Below, one piece after another: positions 11,876 to 22,472 of a DNA stretch of 64,000 nucleotides; the first letter of the stretch is position 1, and each line of letters starts with the position of its first letter. Both the position numbers and the translations under genes were made by a program. The stretch is from Oidiodendron maius Zn (taxonomy: Eukaryota; Ascomycota; Leotiomycetes; Myxotrichaceae), in contig KN832878.1 of assembly GCA_000827325.1 (NCBI GenBank), positions 930,001 through 994,000 on the forward strand, written 5' to 3'. The notes under the pieces were generated by a model. It saw nothing but the letters and a program-made list of their open reading frames with translations, made no database searches and was not told the DNA's origin.

Positions 11876-12942
11876 CGCTATTACTGAATTAAGAGATAAG
11901 AGTTGGGTTAGAGAGAATTAATGATTTAAAGGTACAGAGATAACCAAGCTTAAAAGGATAGATGAATCTTAGTAAGACATGTCGCCCGCTCTGAACTGCG
12001 CAAGCACAACAAGTAAAGCGATAGTGCTAACAGGGGCAGATTTAATTTCCCATGACCGAGGAAGGTAAAGAGGCAGCTTCAAAGATTCTACTATTGCACG
12101 AAATGTGTATTTTACTGATTGGCTACTTGCCCAATGTAGCTCAGCATACATTCTTGCTTGAGGATCTACACCCTGGTCCTGTCAACAGAACAGCTCGACG
12201 CACACTGAAGATCGCTTCTATTTGAGGTTGTCTTCTTCCCAGATGACCCGCTGCATGTAGTAAGTTCACTGCAGATCATAGTCGATACGGACTTAGACAG
12301 AGCGCTCTGAAAATCCCTACTTAAAATGTGCAGGAACTGCTGTAAGGGATCCTGGTACTCATTCACTATTGAATGTCGATCTCCCGATTGAGCGAAGGTG
12401 GCATGGTTCCGCATTCAAAGTTTATACTAGTTTTGCGCACTCTCCCAAAAAGCGAAAAACACCTCCCAAGCCACAATAGACCGCTCTGTGCGCCTGACAA
12501 CGCAGCAGGTCAGAACAGCCATTCCAACCAACCACACCGTATCGAGAAGGTGGAACCCCTTCGTCTCAAGAGGTAGATCCCACGCTTTTTAGTAGGTTGC
12601 ACCTCGTGAAATGTGTAACTAACCGATTACTAGCTGGGGGCCTACTTTGCGGGACGAAGGGACAACAAATCATAATCTGAAAGGCAGTATGTGTACATCC
12701 TTGATAATACAGTAGCTACTTCTAGTGGCTTGGCTTAGCGGGAAGCGGGAATAGGGTTGTATATTCAATTACATTGCGGGATGGTGTTCATATGGTAAGT
12801 GGCTCGTCCGCTAGTCTCAATGTGTAACGAAATGTTGAGGTATGTAGACATAAATAACCTCTAAAGCCCATCTGAATTAAGCCGCGTGTTTTCTTAGCAA
12901 AGGTTGCACCATAATCTAGGTTTCTTTCTACAACAATAAATC
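11876..12942. promoter_or_regulatory. Shared divergent promoter region of exporter and terpene synthase
   Basis: A 1067-nt region separates the two divergent start codons. It holds no supported gene; frames at 11969-12151, 12166-12414 and 12373-12576 have no family resemblance. This arrangement would allow coordinated control. I found no convincing binding site for a named regulator by eye. Confidence 0.5.
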
Positions 12943-15204
12943 ATGAAGTCCGAAGCTCTATCTCAGTTTCTTCACAGATTCCGAATCTCTACTCGCAAAT
13001 CGTCGAAAGATTCATCCGCACCACAGTCAGAGGGAGACATCTTTCTTTATTCTGACCTACTAGAGAATGTTCACCAAGAACCAACAAATTCCTTCACAAC
13101 CATGCCTTGTCGGATACATCAGCAAGATGACATTTCAATAGCCGCTGCTCAACGCATTAGAAGAGAATGGACTACTATGACTAATGAGGTCATGGAGTCA
13201 ACTGGTATTATGATATATTCTCCTATTGGTGATTTTGTTAGTCTAGTTCTTCCTGAGTGTTTACCGGAGAGGCTGGAAATAATTGCTTGCATGACAGAGT
13301 TGGCCTTTCTTTACGATGGTAGGATCTAGGTTTAATGATGACAGAATTAATAATTACTAATAAAGAGAAAAGATCTTGTCGATGAGAATGATTTGGATGT
13401 TGAAATCAATCAGAATAATTTGATGTCGCCTGTCTTGCATCTATCAAAACGGACCACTGTAGAGTCGCCAAAAGGGATTGCAATCAAGAAATATATTGCC
13501 CAACGCCTTCTTGAGCTTATTAAGACTTACGGTAAAGAGGGTCGAGCTTATGTGCGGAAATGCCGTGTCAGTTGGATCGACGTGTTCACCGTTCCCATAC
13601 CAAAGAGTGCTACTACTCTCGAGGATTATGTGGCTCAACGAGTTCTCAATCTTGGAGCAGGGTATGTTGTGACCTGTCAATTTGCGGCCTCATCTTCATA
13701 TCATAGCCTCAAGCGCTGCTAACCTAGAGATTTAAGTGCTGCTTGGGCAACAGTTGAATTCAGTCTCGGTATTCTATTATCCAAAGAGGAGGCCGAGCTT
13801 GTTCAACCCCTCGTGGATATTTCAAATCGAATCCTGGCTAAAACAAATGATTATTTCAGCTGGGAAGTGGAGCGTGTCTATAAAAAAGATCGGATCTTCA
13901 ATGCGGTTCAGTTTTTAATCACACTGTATCACTTATCAGAAGAGCAGGCGAAAGAGAGACTAAAAATTTCAATCTTGCAGGATGAGCTGACTTATGAGGC
14001 CATGTTAGATGAGTTCTACAAAAAGAATCCGAATCTCCCAATTCATTTACGAAGATATGTTGCTGCTGGCCCACTCATGGTTGGTGGCAATCACCACTGG
14101 AGTGCTGTTTGCCCAAGGTATATCCCATTAAAAGAAGGGACTCAAGCACTAGAAGCGACTATCGAAAAAAAAATTGGGAGAGAGGATATGGGATCAAATG
14201 ATGAGGAGATTGTTAATCAATGCATGTTGAATAGCCTTTCAGACAGAACCCCAAAGTTGCCGGCTCTAGATGAGACGGTCGTTCTAGACAACTCGGCGCT
14301 CCTAGCTCCTGTCCACTATATTCAATCCCTTCCATCGAAAAATTATCGTTCACGAATGATTGATGCATTCAATATCTGGTTTCGACTTTCCGATGATCAG
14401 CTGAACACAATCAAAGGGGTCATTAATGACCTTCATAACGCGTCCTTGATTCTCGATGATATTCAAGATGAATCGATTCTACGGAGAGGAAGTTCTACAG
14501 CACACTGTATCTTTGGAGCAGCGAAATGCATAAACAGTGCAACCTATATGGTTGTTCAGGCTGCTTCAAGGATCTATAGGCATTGCCCTGAAAATCCTCA
14601 ATTATTGGGCGCCTTCCTGGATGGACTGACGAACCTATCCCGCGGTCAGAGCTGGGATTTGGATTGGAAATTTAACACATACTGCCCATCCGTCACGGAG
14701 TACATGACCATGATCGATGGAAAAACTGGCGCCATGTTTCAAATGCTCGTCTGCATGATGCATAGCATGTCTTCGCAAACTTTACCCGTCTCTGATTTCG
14801 ACCGGCTCACCCAACTCTTAGGCCGATGGTATCAAGTACGGGATGATTTCCAAAACCTTCAAGATCCGGGGTACACAGAGCAAAAAGGGTTTTGCGAGGA
14901 CTTGGATGAGGGAAAACTTTCCTACCCGGTGATTCTAAGCTGTAACTCGGACCCGACCGCTCGCGCCATTATACTGGGCATCTTTCGACAGAAGGGAAAC
15001 GGAACACCCCTTGCCCGAAATATAAAGATACAGATCCTGAATTTGATTCGAAATACAGGAGCACTCGAAGAAACCTGGCAGCTTCTCCAGCAGGTTGAGA
15101 AAGAGGTTGAGGACGCCATTTCTGCCCTTGAAGTAGCTACCGGAGAACCGAACCCACCCCTCCGTCTGATAGCGAAGCTTTTGAGCGACATAACACCGCC
15201 TTAG
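12943..15204 (+). CDS. Bifunctional prenyltransferase-terpene synthase (di- or sesterterpene type)
   Basis: Three exons (12943-13318, 13373-13661, 13737-15204) give 710 residues, a usual length for fungal chimeric terpene synthases. The N-terminal class I cyclase domain has an Asp-rich motif, FLYDDLVDE (Asp125-Asp126), restored only when intron 1 is removed. Its second metal motif is NDYFSWEVE (Asn259, Ser263, Glu267), fitting NDxxSxxxE. The C-terminal prenyltransferase domain has DDIQD (Asp462) and DDFQN (Asp591) and a typical KLSYP segment. The enzyme should build GGPP or GFPP from C5 units and cyclise it, as in fusicoccadiene and ophiobolin F synthases. Both active sites look intact. Chain length and ring pattern cannot be read by eye. 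It pairs with the divergent MFS exporter; no P450 is nearby. Confidence 0.93.
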
Positions 15205-16581
15205 CTATTTTATCGATATTTTATGGGAAGAGTTGACAATTTGTAACCTGAAGCTGCCTGGGTTGAGGGGTTTGGAACTTCGTTTGCTTCTATATTTGAG
15301 CGTTCTACAGAAGGTGAAAGCAGTTAGGGTTTACCAAAAGGTAATCAAAGCTAAAGTCTTCTCTGCATTGACATACCGCCATATTCAGTCCCTCTGCGCG
15401 CTCAGAGATAGACTTTTCTTAGTGGTCATATCAATAGAGCAGTATGGACATTTACTACAGGATTTCGCATCACAGGGATGTCGGGTTCACAGAAGAAACA
15501 GCCTCTTATAGAATAAAGAATTGATGTTATAAATCCTAGTCCTGGCTGGTTTAGCATTTCTCTAATAAGCAAGATCCGACGAACATTTGACATGAGTTAA
15601 ATATATTTCTGATAGCATATGTCTGGGGCTTGCGAAAGAGGCACTTTGGATCAGTTGGCGCGATTAGAGTACCTTGCGCCTAACTTAAGACAATAGGCCG
15701 AGAACCCCTAGTCAGCAGGAAGTCGAAAAATTCGAGATCAGGGGAAGCCGGCCGTGCAAGCGACTGTATATAAGTGGTGGGATCAGCCCCTACTTTAGAA
15801 CCTTAGGGCTTTCAATACATTCATTTCTGCACCAACGGCAACCTGCATTTTGATTACATAAACTCTCCAGAAGCGAAGTGAAGTGACGCGACAGTATCAT
15901 GCGCCTGATCTGGTGGTGGATGGTGTCAGTAAATGATGCTAACCACATAAGGATTATTTAGGTAGTGTGTACTCCCCAAACTCTATCCTTACCTTTCTGC
16001 TGATTTGATTACAATTACAAGTTCCCAGTTGGCCATTTCAGCTCCGTCGCATAAATTCCTCGACAGCGGATTTCTCGATACTTCTAGCATTGGTTTAGGG
16101 TGGATGACGAAATTTATGGCCACATATCTATGTCGCAATGATCTCTAACTCTCTACATTACATTAACTTTTATGGGCTAAGAGGTCTTCTAATTAATCGA
16201 GACAATGATCAGACCGTGGGAAGCGACCATTCAAGCTCGGAGAGGGACACCAGTCCAAAGTAAGTTTCGGAGGGCTTGTAGCGATGGCCTCATCTCTTCA
16301 GGTAGAAATAGTGTACCAACTCAGGCGGAAGGTCGTTTAATATGCCAGCGCCAGCACTTGCTATGTGGTCATATATCATTGAACTCCGAATGTGAGATAG
16401 CTATGCCACAGTCATCAGCTTTGCTGGGCATCCAGCTGGATTCAGTGATTTAGGTGAGTTCACCATAGTGAAGTGACACCGCAAAACATTCTGTAGCTGC
16501 CCAAAAATGACGCTGTACCTGAATCCGGAAGAGTAGTTGTGTCTCATCCTAGACATCCACGTCCGGTCTTGCACTCAGTCC
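15205..16581. other. Gene-poor stretch with an orphan promoter-like segment
   Basis: About 1.4 kb between the terpene synthase and the convergent membrane protein. Small frames at 15233-15511 and 16205-16453 have no family features. A well-formed TATA box at 15767 is followed by a CT/CA-rich leader and an ATG at 15900 (MRLIWWWMVS), but the frame closes at once. It may be a relic of a small secreted-protein gene. Confidence 0.45.
15767..15774 (+). promoter_or_regulatory. TATA-like element without a supported gene
   Basis: TATATAAG lies about 130 nt before an ATG at 15900 whose frame is only about 20 codons. The spacing and leader look like a normal fungal promoter, yet I could not join any downstream exon. 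Confidence 0.35.
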
Positions 16582-18762
16582 TCAGTCATACAAGCCTTTC
16601 GGGAATCTACGCACTGGCTTCTGCTGTCCCATGTTCAGCCGAAGCAAGTCGCCCTGCCATGCCTGGTCGACACTGTATATAAATTTTGCTTCGTGCCCAA
16701 AAGCGTCACTGATGTCCTTTCCGGTCGCAATACTCCCTGAAGATCCAAGCTGATCTACGAATGGCCTCAACAACCTCGCCACTGCTAAGTGACTCCTGTC
16801 TTTGACGATTGCTTGATTCGAGATGAAAGCTGCAACGAGGAACAAAATAAATTGAAGCCCCGCCGTAAGTCCTAGGATAAGGTGGACATACTTCCACTGC
16901 GAGACGTTCAGTGTAAGACCAGCGTACGGTTGGTCACCAGGAACAGTAATCTGTGGGTTGTTCTGCGCTGCCACCGCAATAACTCCCATCGCGAACTCCG
17001 CTATCTGTAAACCCATATCTTCGGCGCTGCCATTCTGTGCGGTACCATATGTATACTCTGCTGGATAGGTGTGGAATTGTAGGCCCGTGTCGTTGGTCAC
17101 CGAAGAGGATATGTACCCTTGCAGCGCTATAGCAGAAGCCGCCAGTGTTCGTAAGCTACTTGCAACTTCGTGCTCTGGTCGCAAGGCATTGTTCACATTG
17201 GTGACTGTGACATTGCATTCGTAGTAGAAAGGGGCCTCGTTAGACGCCTCAAGTGCAGTGATTATGCTGCACCCATCACCGCAACTCTTGCTTGGATACG
17301 TGAAGTATGTCGTCTGATCTAAGCCGGCTGTAACTGGGATGTATATGTTCTCTCTATCGCCGCGAGAATTGACTGTAATTGTGATATTTGACTTAGATCC
17401 ATCTCCTCCATCAACCACCGGCCAACTATTACACAGTCCTGTTGAATTCATCGTTCGATCTGTGGCGATTGATGTGGAACCGTCTGGAGAAGAGTCGTAG
17501 AAGACGTATTCCGTATAATTATCGCCTACGTACATGGCAGCATTTTCCCATGAGAATAGCGTCCGAGGTTGGGGCATATTATCTATATCATCGTACCCCA
17601 GAGCTACCGCCACGACCCCGAAACTAATACCGCGTTAAAAATTTAAAATGGCAATCGACTCGGCGAGTCGTAGCAGAGAATGGAAATTACCTATTTGCAA
17701 TGTATTGAAGAGCGCGTTCATCCTCAATATTAGAGTGTGGTCCAGAAACAGAATTTGGCGTTGCTAAGGCGGACATGTCTGGAATAGTGACACTGCCATT
17801 AACAGTCAGGCCGACGGTGTTCGCTGTATCAACAGAATAGGCTAAACCAAGTAATGCAACACCGATTTGAGCTCCCTTCGGATGTTAGAGTCGCAATGAT
17901 AGTCAAAGAGACGGCAAGGACGTACCAGGTTCAACAGAAGCCAGAGCAGGACCACCAAGATGACATTAGCCTTGCGGCTGACCATGAGTAGCCTGAATAA
18001 ATGGGCTGGGCTGTCTGCATTAAGAATTAAATCCACCTATGAGAAAGATCAATTCAGGACTTAGGAGCACAGAGGAACGAATCGTGACTAACCTCGTGTA
18101 AGGACCTTTTTCTCCGACTGAGGATCCACCACCTTGCTTCTAACGCGATCTCTTTTAAACTACTAGCTATGCTCAAACCCAATGCAATAGAAAGCCCAGT
18201 TACCAGAGCATTGAATTCCAATTTCTCCGTTTGGCTCATTACTTCCTTCGCAGAGTAGCGCCACAGTGTTAGGTACAGACTCAATATGACCAGGGCAGTC
18301 ACAGCCCAGCGAACAATGCCATCGCGTAGTAGCTTCCTGAGCTGCTTTCGAGGATGGAAGTGCTTGTGTAAACCTTGGAGCTTCGCATCATCAAGTATTC
18401 GAGGTCCTTGCCCGAAAGCGTCCGAACAGTCGCTCATGTCGTTTATTCGAGACGGACTGTTCTTGACTAGGGCTGCAAAATGGTGAGTATGGGTCTGGTT
18501 AATCGCGTGACAGTAACTTACCATCATCCTCGTCCCAGACTTGCGTGGCCATCGTGGATGAAGTTCCAGTTCGTGTCTGCCGCCACAGTTCGCTGTGTGA
18601 GAGCGATATTCTTCCGCCTTCTGTTTCTTCCTTGCTCACCCTCTCCGGCGTTGCCACTACCATCTCGATGGCTGTCTTCTGTCTGTCCATTTCAGAGGTA
18701 TCGAATTGGCAGGCTGCCCGAGCCGCCTGATTGTCGCTCCGGTGGGGCGAAAGATACCTCAA
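16582..18762 (-). CDS. Multi-pass fungal membrane protein of unknown function
   Basis: Five exons on the minus strand (18762-18522, 18472-18093, 18036-17926, 17875-17691, 17623-16582) give about 652 residues, and all joins keep frame. Residues 1-80 are polar. Hydrophobic segments follow: IVRWAVTALVILSLYLTLW, then FNALVTGLSIALGLSIASSL, then VILVVLLWLLLNLGAQIGVA. A large outside-type domain follows, rich in NxT/S sites and cysteines, then a last segment (LILGLTAGLQFILFLVAAFI) and a cytosolic tail. I recognise this as a widespread Pezizomycotina membrane-protein family with two short helices, an inter-helix ARWW(I/L)LSRR motif and a glycosylated loop, but no function is known to me. It converges on the terpene synthase and is probably not part of that pathway. 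The first exon could be shorter if a downstream Met is used. Confidence 0.75.
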
Positions 18763-19612
18763 CGCATGAGATAGAAAGCTTACAGGAAAAAATCAGGGGA
18801 TGCTTCGATTTTAAGTTCCAGACTTCGGATCCATGTCAGCCCTAGGCTTGGCGTGACGTTACAGACCCTGGATGAGACTGCCGGGTATCCACCTCGTATT
18901 CCGACCTCCCTATTCTAGCGATAGCTAAGGAGAATCAAAGTAAGCGTCTCCTTTTCTTGTTGCCTAATTAACTTAAAAAGTCGAGTCACAGGAGTCTCTG
19001 GATATTGCGGATCAATTTGGCGAAAGGATTCTGTGCCGACCTGGTGGCGCACATGATTTTGGGGTCTGTGCGCATTTAACATAGGCAGACTAGCTGCTTT
19101 CCCTCTTCCTTCCCTTCTCTATCTTGGTTTCCTTTGTTAATAGAGAGTGATTAGCCCTGTCCTGCACATGTCTCTGCCGTGATATTAGATCAAGATCTCT
19201 AGTAAGATGAGCACTTTTAGGTTTCAAGGTTCCCCGGATTTACCCATACGTGCGCCGAGCTCCTAGGCTCACTTGAACGCTCACGATAATGTTGTATAGT
19301 ATCTCCTTAACACATTATTTTTCTTTTACTTATTATAATAGATCCACGACAGAGGAGAACGTTAATTAGGCCTATAGAACCACAGTCCTTGCCAAGAGGG
19401 GGAGAACAGAAAACCCGGTGGGCCCGCATGTGATGCGCTGAGGGAGAGTTAGGAACTGACGAAGCAGTCGAGAGGGATTGGAAATTGCGGTGGAATACCA
19501 AGGTCGAGACTAGGGCGAGGTCTAGAGGAGGAACCAGCGAGGAACTGGCAGATGTGAACCCTGAGTTCCAGGGTAAGAGAGAGTTAGGAAGCACCAAGGC
19601 ATTAAGAAACAC
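18763..19612. other. Gene-poor stretch leading into transposon relics
   Basis: No supported gene. Near 19134-19180 the sequence resembles part of the LTR-like segment at about 24700-24745 (both contain atagagagtgatta followed by a similar GC-rich run), so it may be an old repeat fragment. Downstream sequence to 19612 is probably degraded LINE. Confidence 0.4.
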
Positions 19613-19873
19613 GTGAGTTCCCTTCTAGTACAGGTGCGAACAGGGAAGATAGGGCTAAGGGCGTTCCTCTTCCAAAGAAAAGTCCCCGATGTGAACACGC
19701 TGCTATGTCGCCGCGGCATTACGGGAAAAACGCCAGCCCACGTAGCGCTCTTCTGCCCCGAACTGCAGCATGAAACGAGGCAGCTACGGCAGACCCTCCT
19801 ACCACAGACCCTACGACTTACCAGAGACCTCGCAGCGGCTACGACAGACTCCGCCAGCGAAGAGGCAGTGTAA
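19613..19873 (+). mobile_element. 3' end of a Tad1-like LINE (non-LTR retrotransposon) relic
   Basis: The frame contains VQVRTGKIGLRAFLFQRK, a stretch with a Cys, and then TPAHVALFCPEL. This is the layout of the Cys/His segment at the C-terminal end of fungal Tad/I-clade LINE ORF2 proteins, where a QxRTGxxxLxxFL motif precedes a C-x-C...H-x4-C knuckle. The first cysteine pair is partly lost (LLCRRGITGK). No reverse transcriptase block could be read upstream in any frame, so this is a short, 5'-truncated and decayed copy. The relic may extend in both directions, but its edges are not visible. Confidence 0.55.
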
Positions 19874-21121
19874 GGTGTCTGCTAGCCACCAACCGCCTAC
19901 CCGAATACCGGCACGCCTGTAGGTACACCGCTATCCAGGACCAGGAAGAAAAGGGGGCAAGAATAGGTCATAAAAAGCATCATGTGGTCGGCGATGAGGT
20001 CGATTAAGTAGCGGCGAGGACCCGGCGAGGACGCTTCGTGCGTACAGGAATCAAGGATTTTGTTCAGCCCTCAGGGTAAGGTTTAACTTATTATGTATTA
20101 GTAGAGGTACCGCGGCATTATAGCCAAGCGGAGTATCAATAATAAAAATAGATCCACGATAGTAGCCCGCGGCTCTATAGACTCAAATTACTCGATTATA
20201 GTCCGAAATCCAGCTTTCACAGTCTACTCTAACCTACTTCTCGTGTCCGTATCTAGTCCTGCTATGGCCCGAAAATTCCAATGGCTCTATATACAAATCT
20301 GACACTTGGCTGCCCTCGATTCAAGTAAACTTACGTGCAGACAACATAACAATCAGTGACTCGCTCACATAGTTCTGCTATATATTCCTTAATCTCGAGA
20401 ATTACGTTCAGGCGACTCTTCTCCTACAGATTATTTAGGTGGAAAAATTTGAGTATATGGGACTATCCTAGGAAACCTGCTTCATAGAATAATAACGTAG
20501 GCTCTGCCTTTCTTACTAGCTCAATTATCCCTTACAGCATATTAATGCCCACCGATTTTACTAGAATCAATCGTACGACAAGGCCTTGGCTATCTGGAAC
20601 TGACTTAGTCGGCTCATTGTACGATACAACACGCCGCTACTCCTGCCCCCGTCCGATAGTTGAAATTTGGGTACCAATCATCCGATACCGGTCGAATTAC
20701 AGTTCGCTCCACTAGTATGGGGGCTGTGCAATTTCTAACTGAAGCTTTTGAGCTGAAAAGCTTCTAATTTAATCTTGACAGGGACCCTCGGCCTAGCACG
20801 CTAATGGAGTTAGGCTACCTATATGGCCACCAATTAAACGGGCCGTACTGAGTGTACCTCGGGAAGATATAATTAGGCAGCTGGCTGTCATTGTTCCTGG
20901 CAAGGCGGGATCCCGTGTGAGCCGCTAATTCAAGCCTACAGTCGGACACGGGATGAGTTAGCCATCATAGAAGGGCAGTATTCAAATGCACATTATCGGG
21001 GACTCGGAGGCTTATTCTTGAAAATAATTAGGTACTGTGCCTTACAGTTAGATTATAGGGGCTAAGTCCAAGGTCCAATGAGTGAAATGAAAGCGACCCT
21101 CGAGCATTCGAGCCTTGGAGA
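19874..21121. other. Decayed repeat-like sequence, no gene
   Basis: About 1.25 kb with frequent stops in all frames. The words atagatccacga near 20148 and near 19341 are shared, hinting at two copies of an old repeat end. It also serves as the upstream region of the next gene. No intact element can be outlined. Confidence 0.4.
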
Positions 21122-21130
21122 GATATAAAG
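21122..21130 (+). promoter_or_regulatory. TATA-like element of the NlpC/P60 gene
   Basis: The word gatataaag lies about 85 nt before the ATG at 21212, a usual distance for a fungal TATA box, and the intervening leader is free of upstream ATG codons in a good context. Confidence 0.45.
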
Positions 21131-21211
21131 GTACGGCTTGGCATCAAGTTTATCAAGCCGTCTACTCAGATCCAAATAATTAATTCATAGCAGAGTTACA
21201 GCATATCCAAC

Positions 21212-22357
21212 ATGCATTTCCTTACGATCTCTTTCGCTTTGATGTCCTTAGCAGCGGGTGTTATGCTCCCAGCACCCTCTCCTATTTCCTGCACAACACC
21301 AGAAGGGAAGGGTACCTGCGCTACAACAAGTTCATGCACCGGATTCTCTATTGCGGGCTATTGCCCAGGCCCTTCTGACTTCCAGTGCTGCATCTCTAAG
21401 TCATGCAGCACTCCATCTGGCTCCGGAAGCTGCAAGAACACCGGTAACGGCTGCTCTGGCGGCTCCTTCATTAGCAACTACTGCCCCGGCCCAAGCGACG
21501 TCAAGTGCTGCGTGGAAGGGGCTGCCGAACCCACATGCAGCACTCCATCTGGTTCTGGTACTTGCAAGCTGACCAGTGCTGGTTGCTCCGGCGGTTCTTT
21601 CATTCAAGGTTACTGCCCAGGTCCCGCCAACGAGCAGTGCTGCGTCAAAGATGCCGAGCCCACATGCAGCACTCCATCAGGTTCTGGTACTTGCAAGCTG
21701 ACCAGCGCTGGCTGCTCCGGTGGTTCTTTCCTTCAAGGTTATTGCCCAGGTCCCGCCAACGAGCAGTGCTGCGTCCTAGGGGCCGCACCCACATGCAGCA
21801 CTCCATCTGGTGCTGGTACTTGCAAGCTGACCAGCGCTGGTTGCTCCGGCGGTTCTTTCATCAAGGGCTACTGCCCAGGTCCCGCCAACGAAGAGTGTTG
21901 TGTCAAGGGCGGCAGCGGCTTCGGTGCACCCATCAGCCGCAGCGAAATCGTCGCCCGTGGCCTAAACTGGATTGATAAACATGTCCCATACAGCCAGGAT
22001 GCGACCTACCCCGACCCAGAAGGCACCGAGTACCGCACCGACTGCTCCGGCTTCGTTTCTATGTGTATCCACATCAGTCCTCCTGGCTTGTCGACCGTCT
22101 ATCTACCTGAAGTCGCTGTTAAGATTTCCTGGGACGATCTCCAGCCTGGTGACTTTGTCGGGACTCTGGGCCCGGGCACTGGCGGTGATGATGGGCATGT
22201 TACCCTTTTCCACTCATGGGTCGACAGCACAAAGACGAGATATAACTCACTTGAATGCCGTGGAAAGGCATACGGATGTATCCCGTACCAGCGTCCTATC
22301 GCATGGGTTGATGGCAGCTTCACGGCGGAACCATATAGATATACAAATGTAGAATAA
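21212..22357 (+). CDS. Secreted NlpC/P60 peptidase with five Cys-rich repeats
   Basis: A single-exon gene of 381 residues. Residues 1-19 form a signal peptide. Five tandem repeats of about 43 residues follow (about 26-235), each with six cysteines in the pattern C-TPSGSGTC-(6)-C-SGGSF-(4)-YCPGP-(4)-CCV. Repeats 3-5 are nearly identical in DNA, 129 nt apart. The C-terminal domain (about 240-381) is NlpC/P60-like: DCSGF holds the presumed nucleophile Cys278, and DDGHVTLF holds His329. In bacteria this fold cuts the stem peptide of peptidoglycan. The predicted role is hydrolysis of bacterial cell walls outside the fungus, with the repeats as wall-binding or stabilising modules (inference). A TATA-like element lies about 85 nt upstream. 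The catalytic domain probably came from bacteria by transfer in this fungal family. Confidence 0.85.
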   Translation: MHFLTISFALMSLAAGVMLPAPSPISCTTPEGKGTCATTSSCTGFSIAGYCPGPSDFQCCISKSCSTPSGSGSCKNTGNGCSGGSFISNYCPGPSDVKCCVEGAAEPTCSTPSGSGTCKLTSAGCSGGSFIQGYCPGPANEQCCVKDAEPTCSTPSGSGTCKLTSAGCSGGSFLQGYCPGPANEQCCVLGAAPTCSTPSGAGTCKLTSAGCSGGSFIKGYCPGPANEECCVKGGSGFGAPISRSEIVARGLNWIDKHVPYSQDATYPDPEGTEYRTDCSGFVSMCIHISPPGLSTVYLPEVAVKISWDDLQPGDFVGTLGPGTGGDDGHVTLFHSWVDSTKTRYNSLECRGKAYGCIPYQRPIAWVDGSFTAEPYRYTNVE

Positions 22358-22472
22358 GCTGTGGGATGGAAAGGCGTACGGATGTATTCCGTACCAGTGT
22401 CCTGTCGTCTGGGTTGATGGCAGCTTCACGGCGGAACCATATAGATATACAAATGTATAATAAGCTGTAGGA
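22261..22472 (+). repeat. 106-bp direct tandem duplication of the NlpC/P60 gene end
   Basis: The last 97 coding bases, the stop and a few bases beyond (22261-22366) are repeated at once in 22367-22472 with only a handful of changes. The second copy lies past the stop, so the protein is not extended; it becomes part of the 3' untranslated region. Confidence 0.85.

Noticed and set aside
22099-22429. Minus-strand frames over the end of the NlpC/P60 gene
   Set aside because: Both are mirror images produced by the 106-bp tandem duplication.
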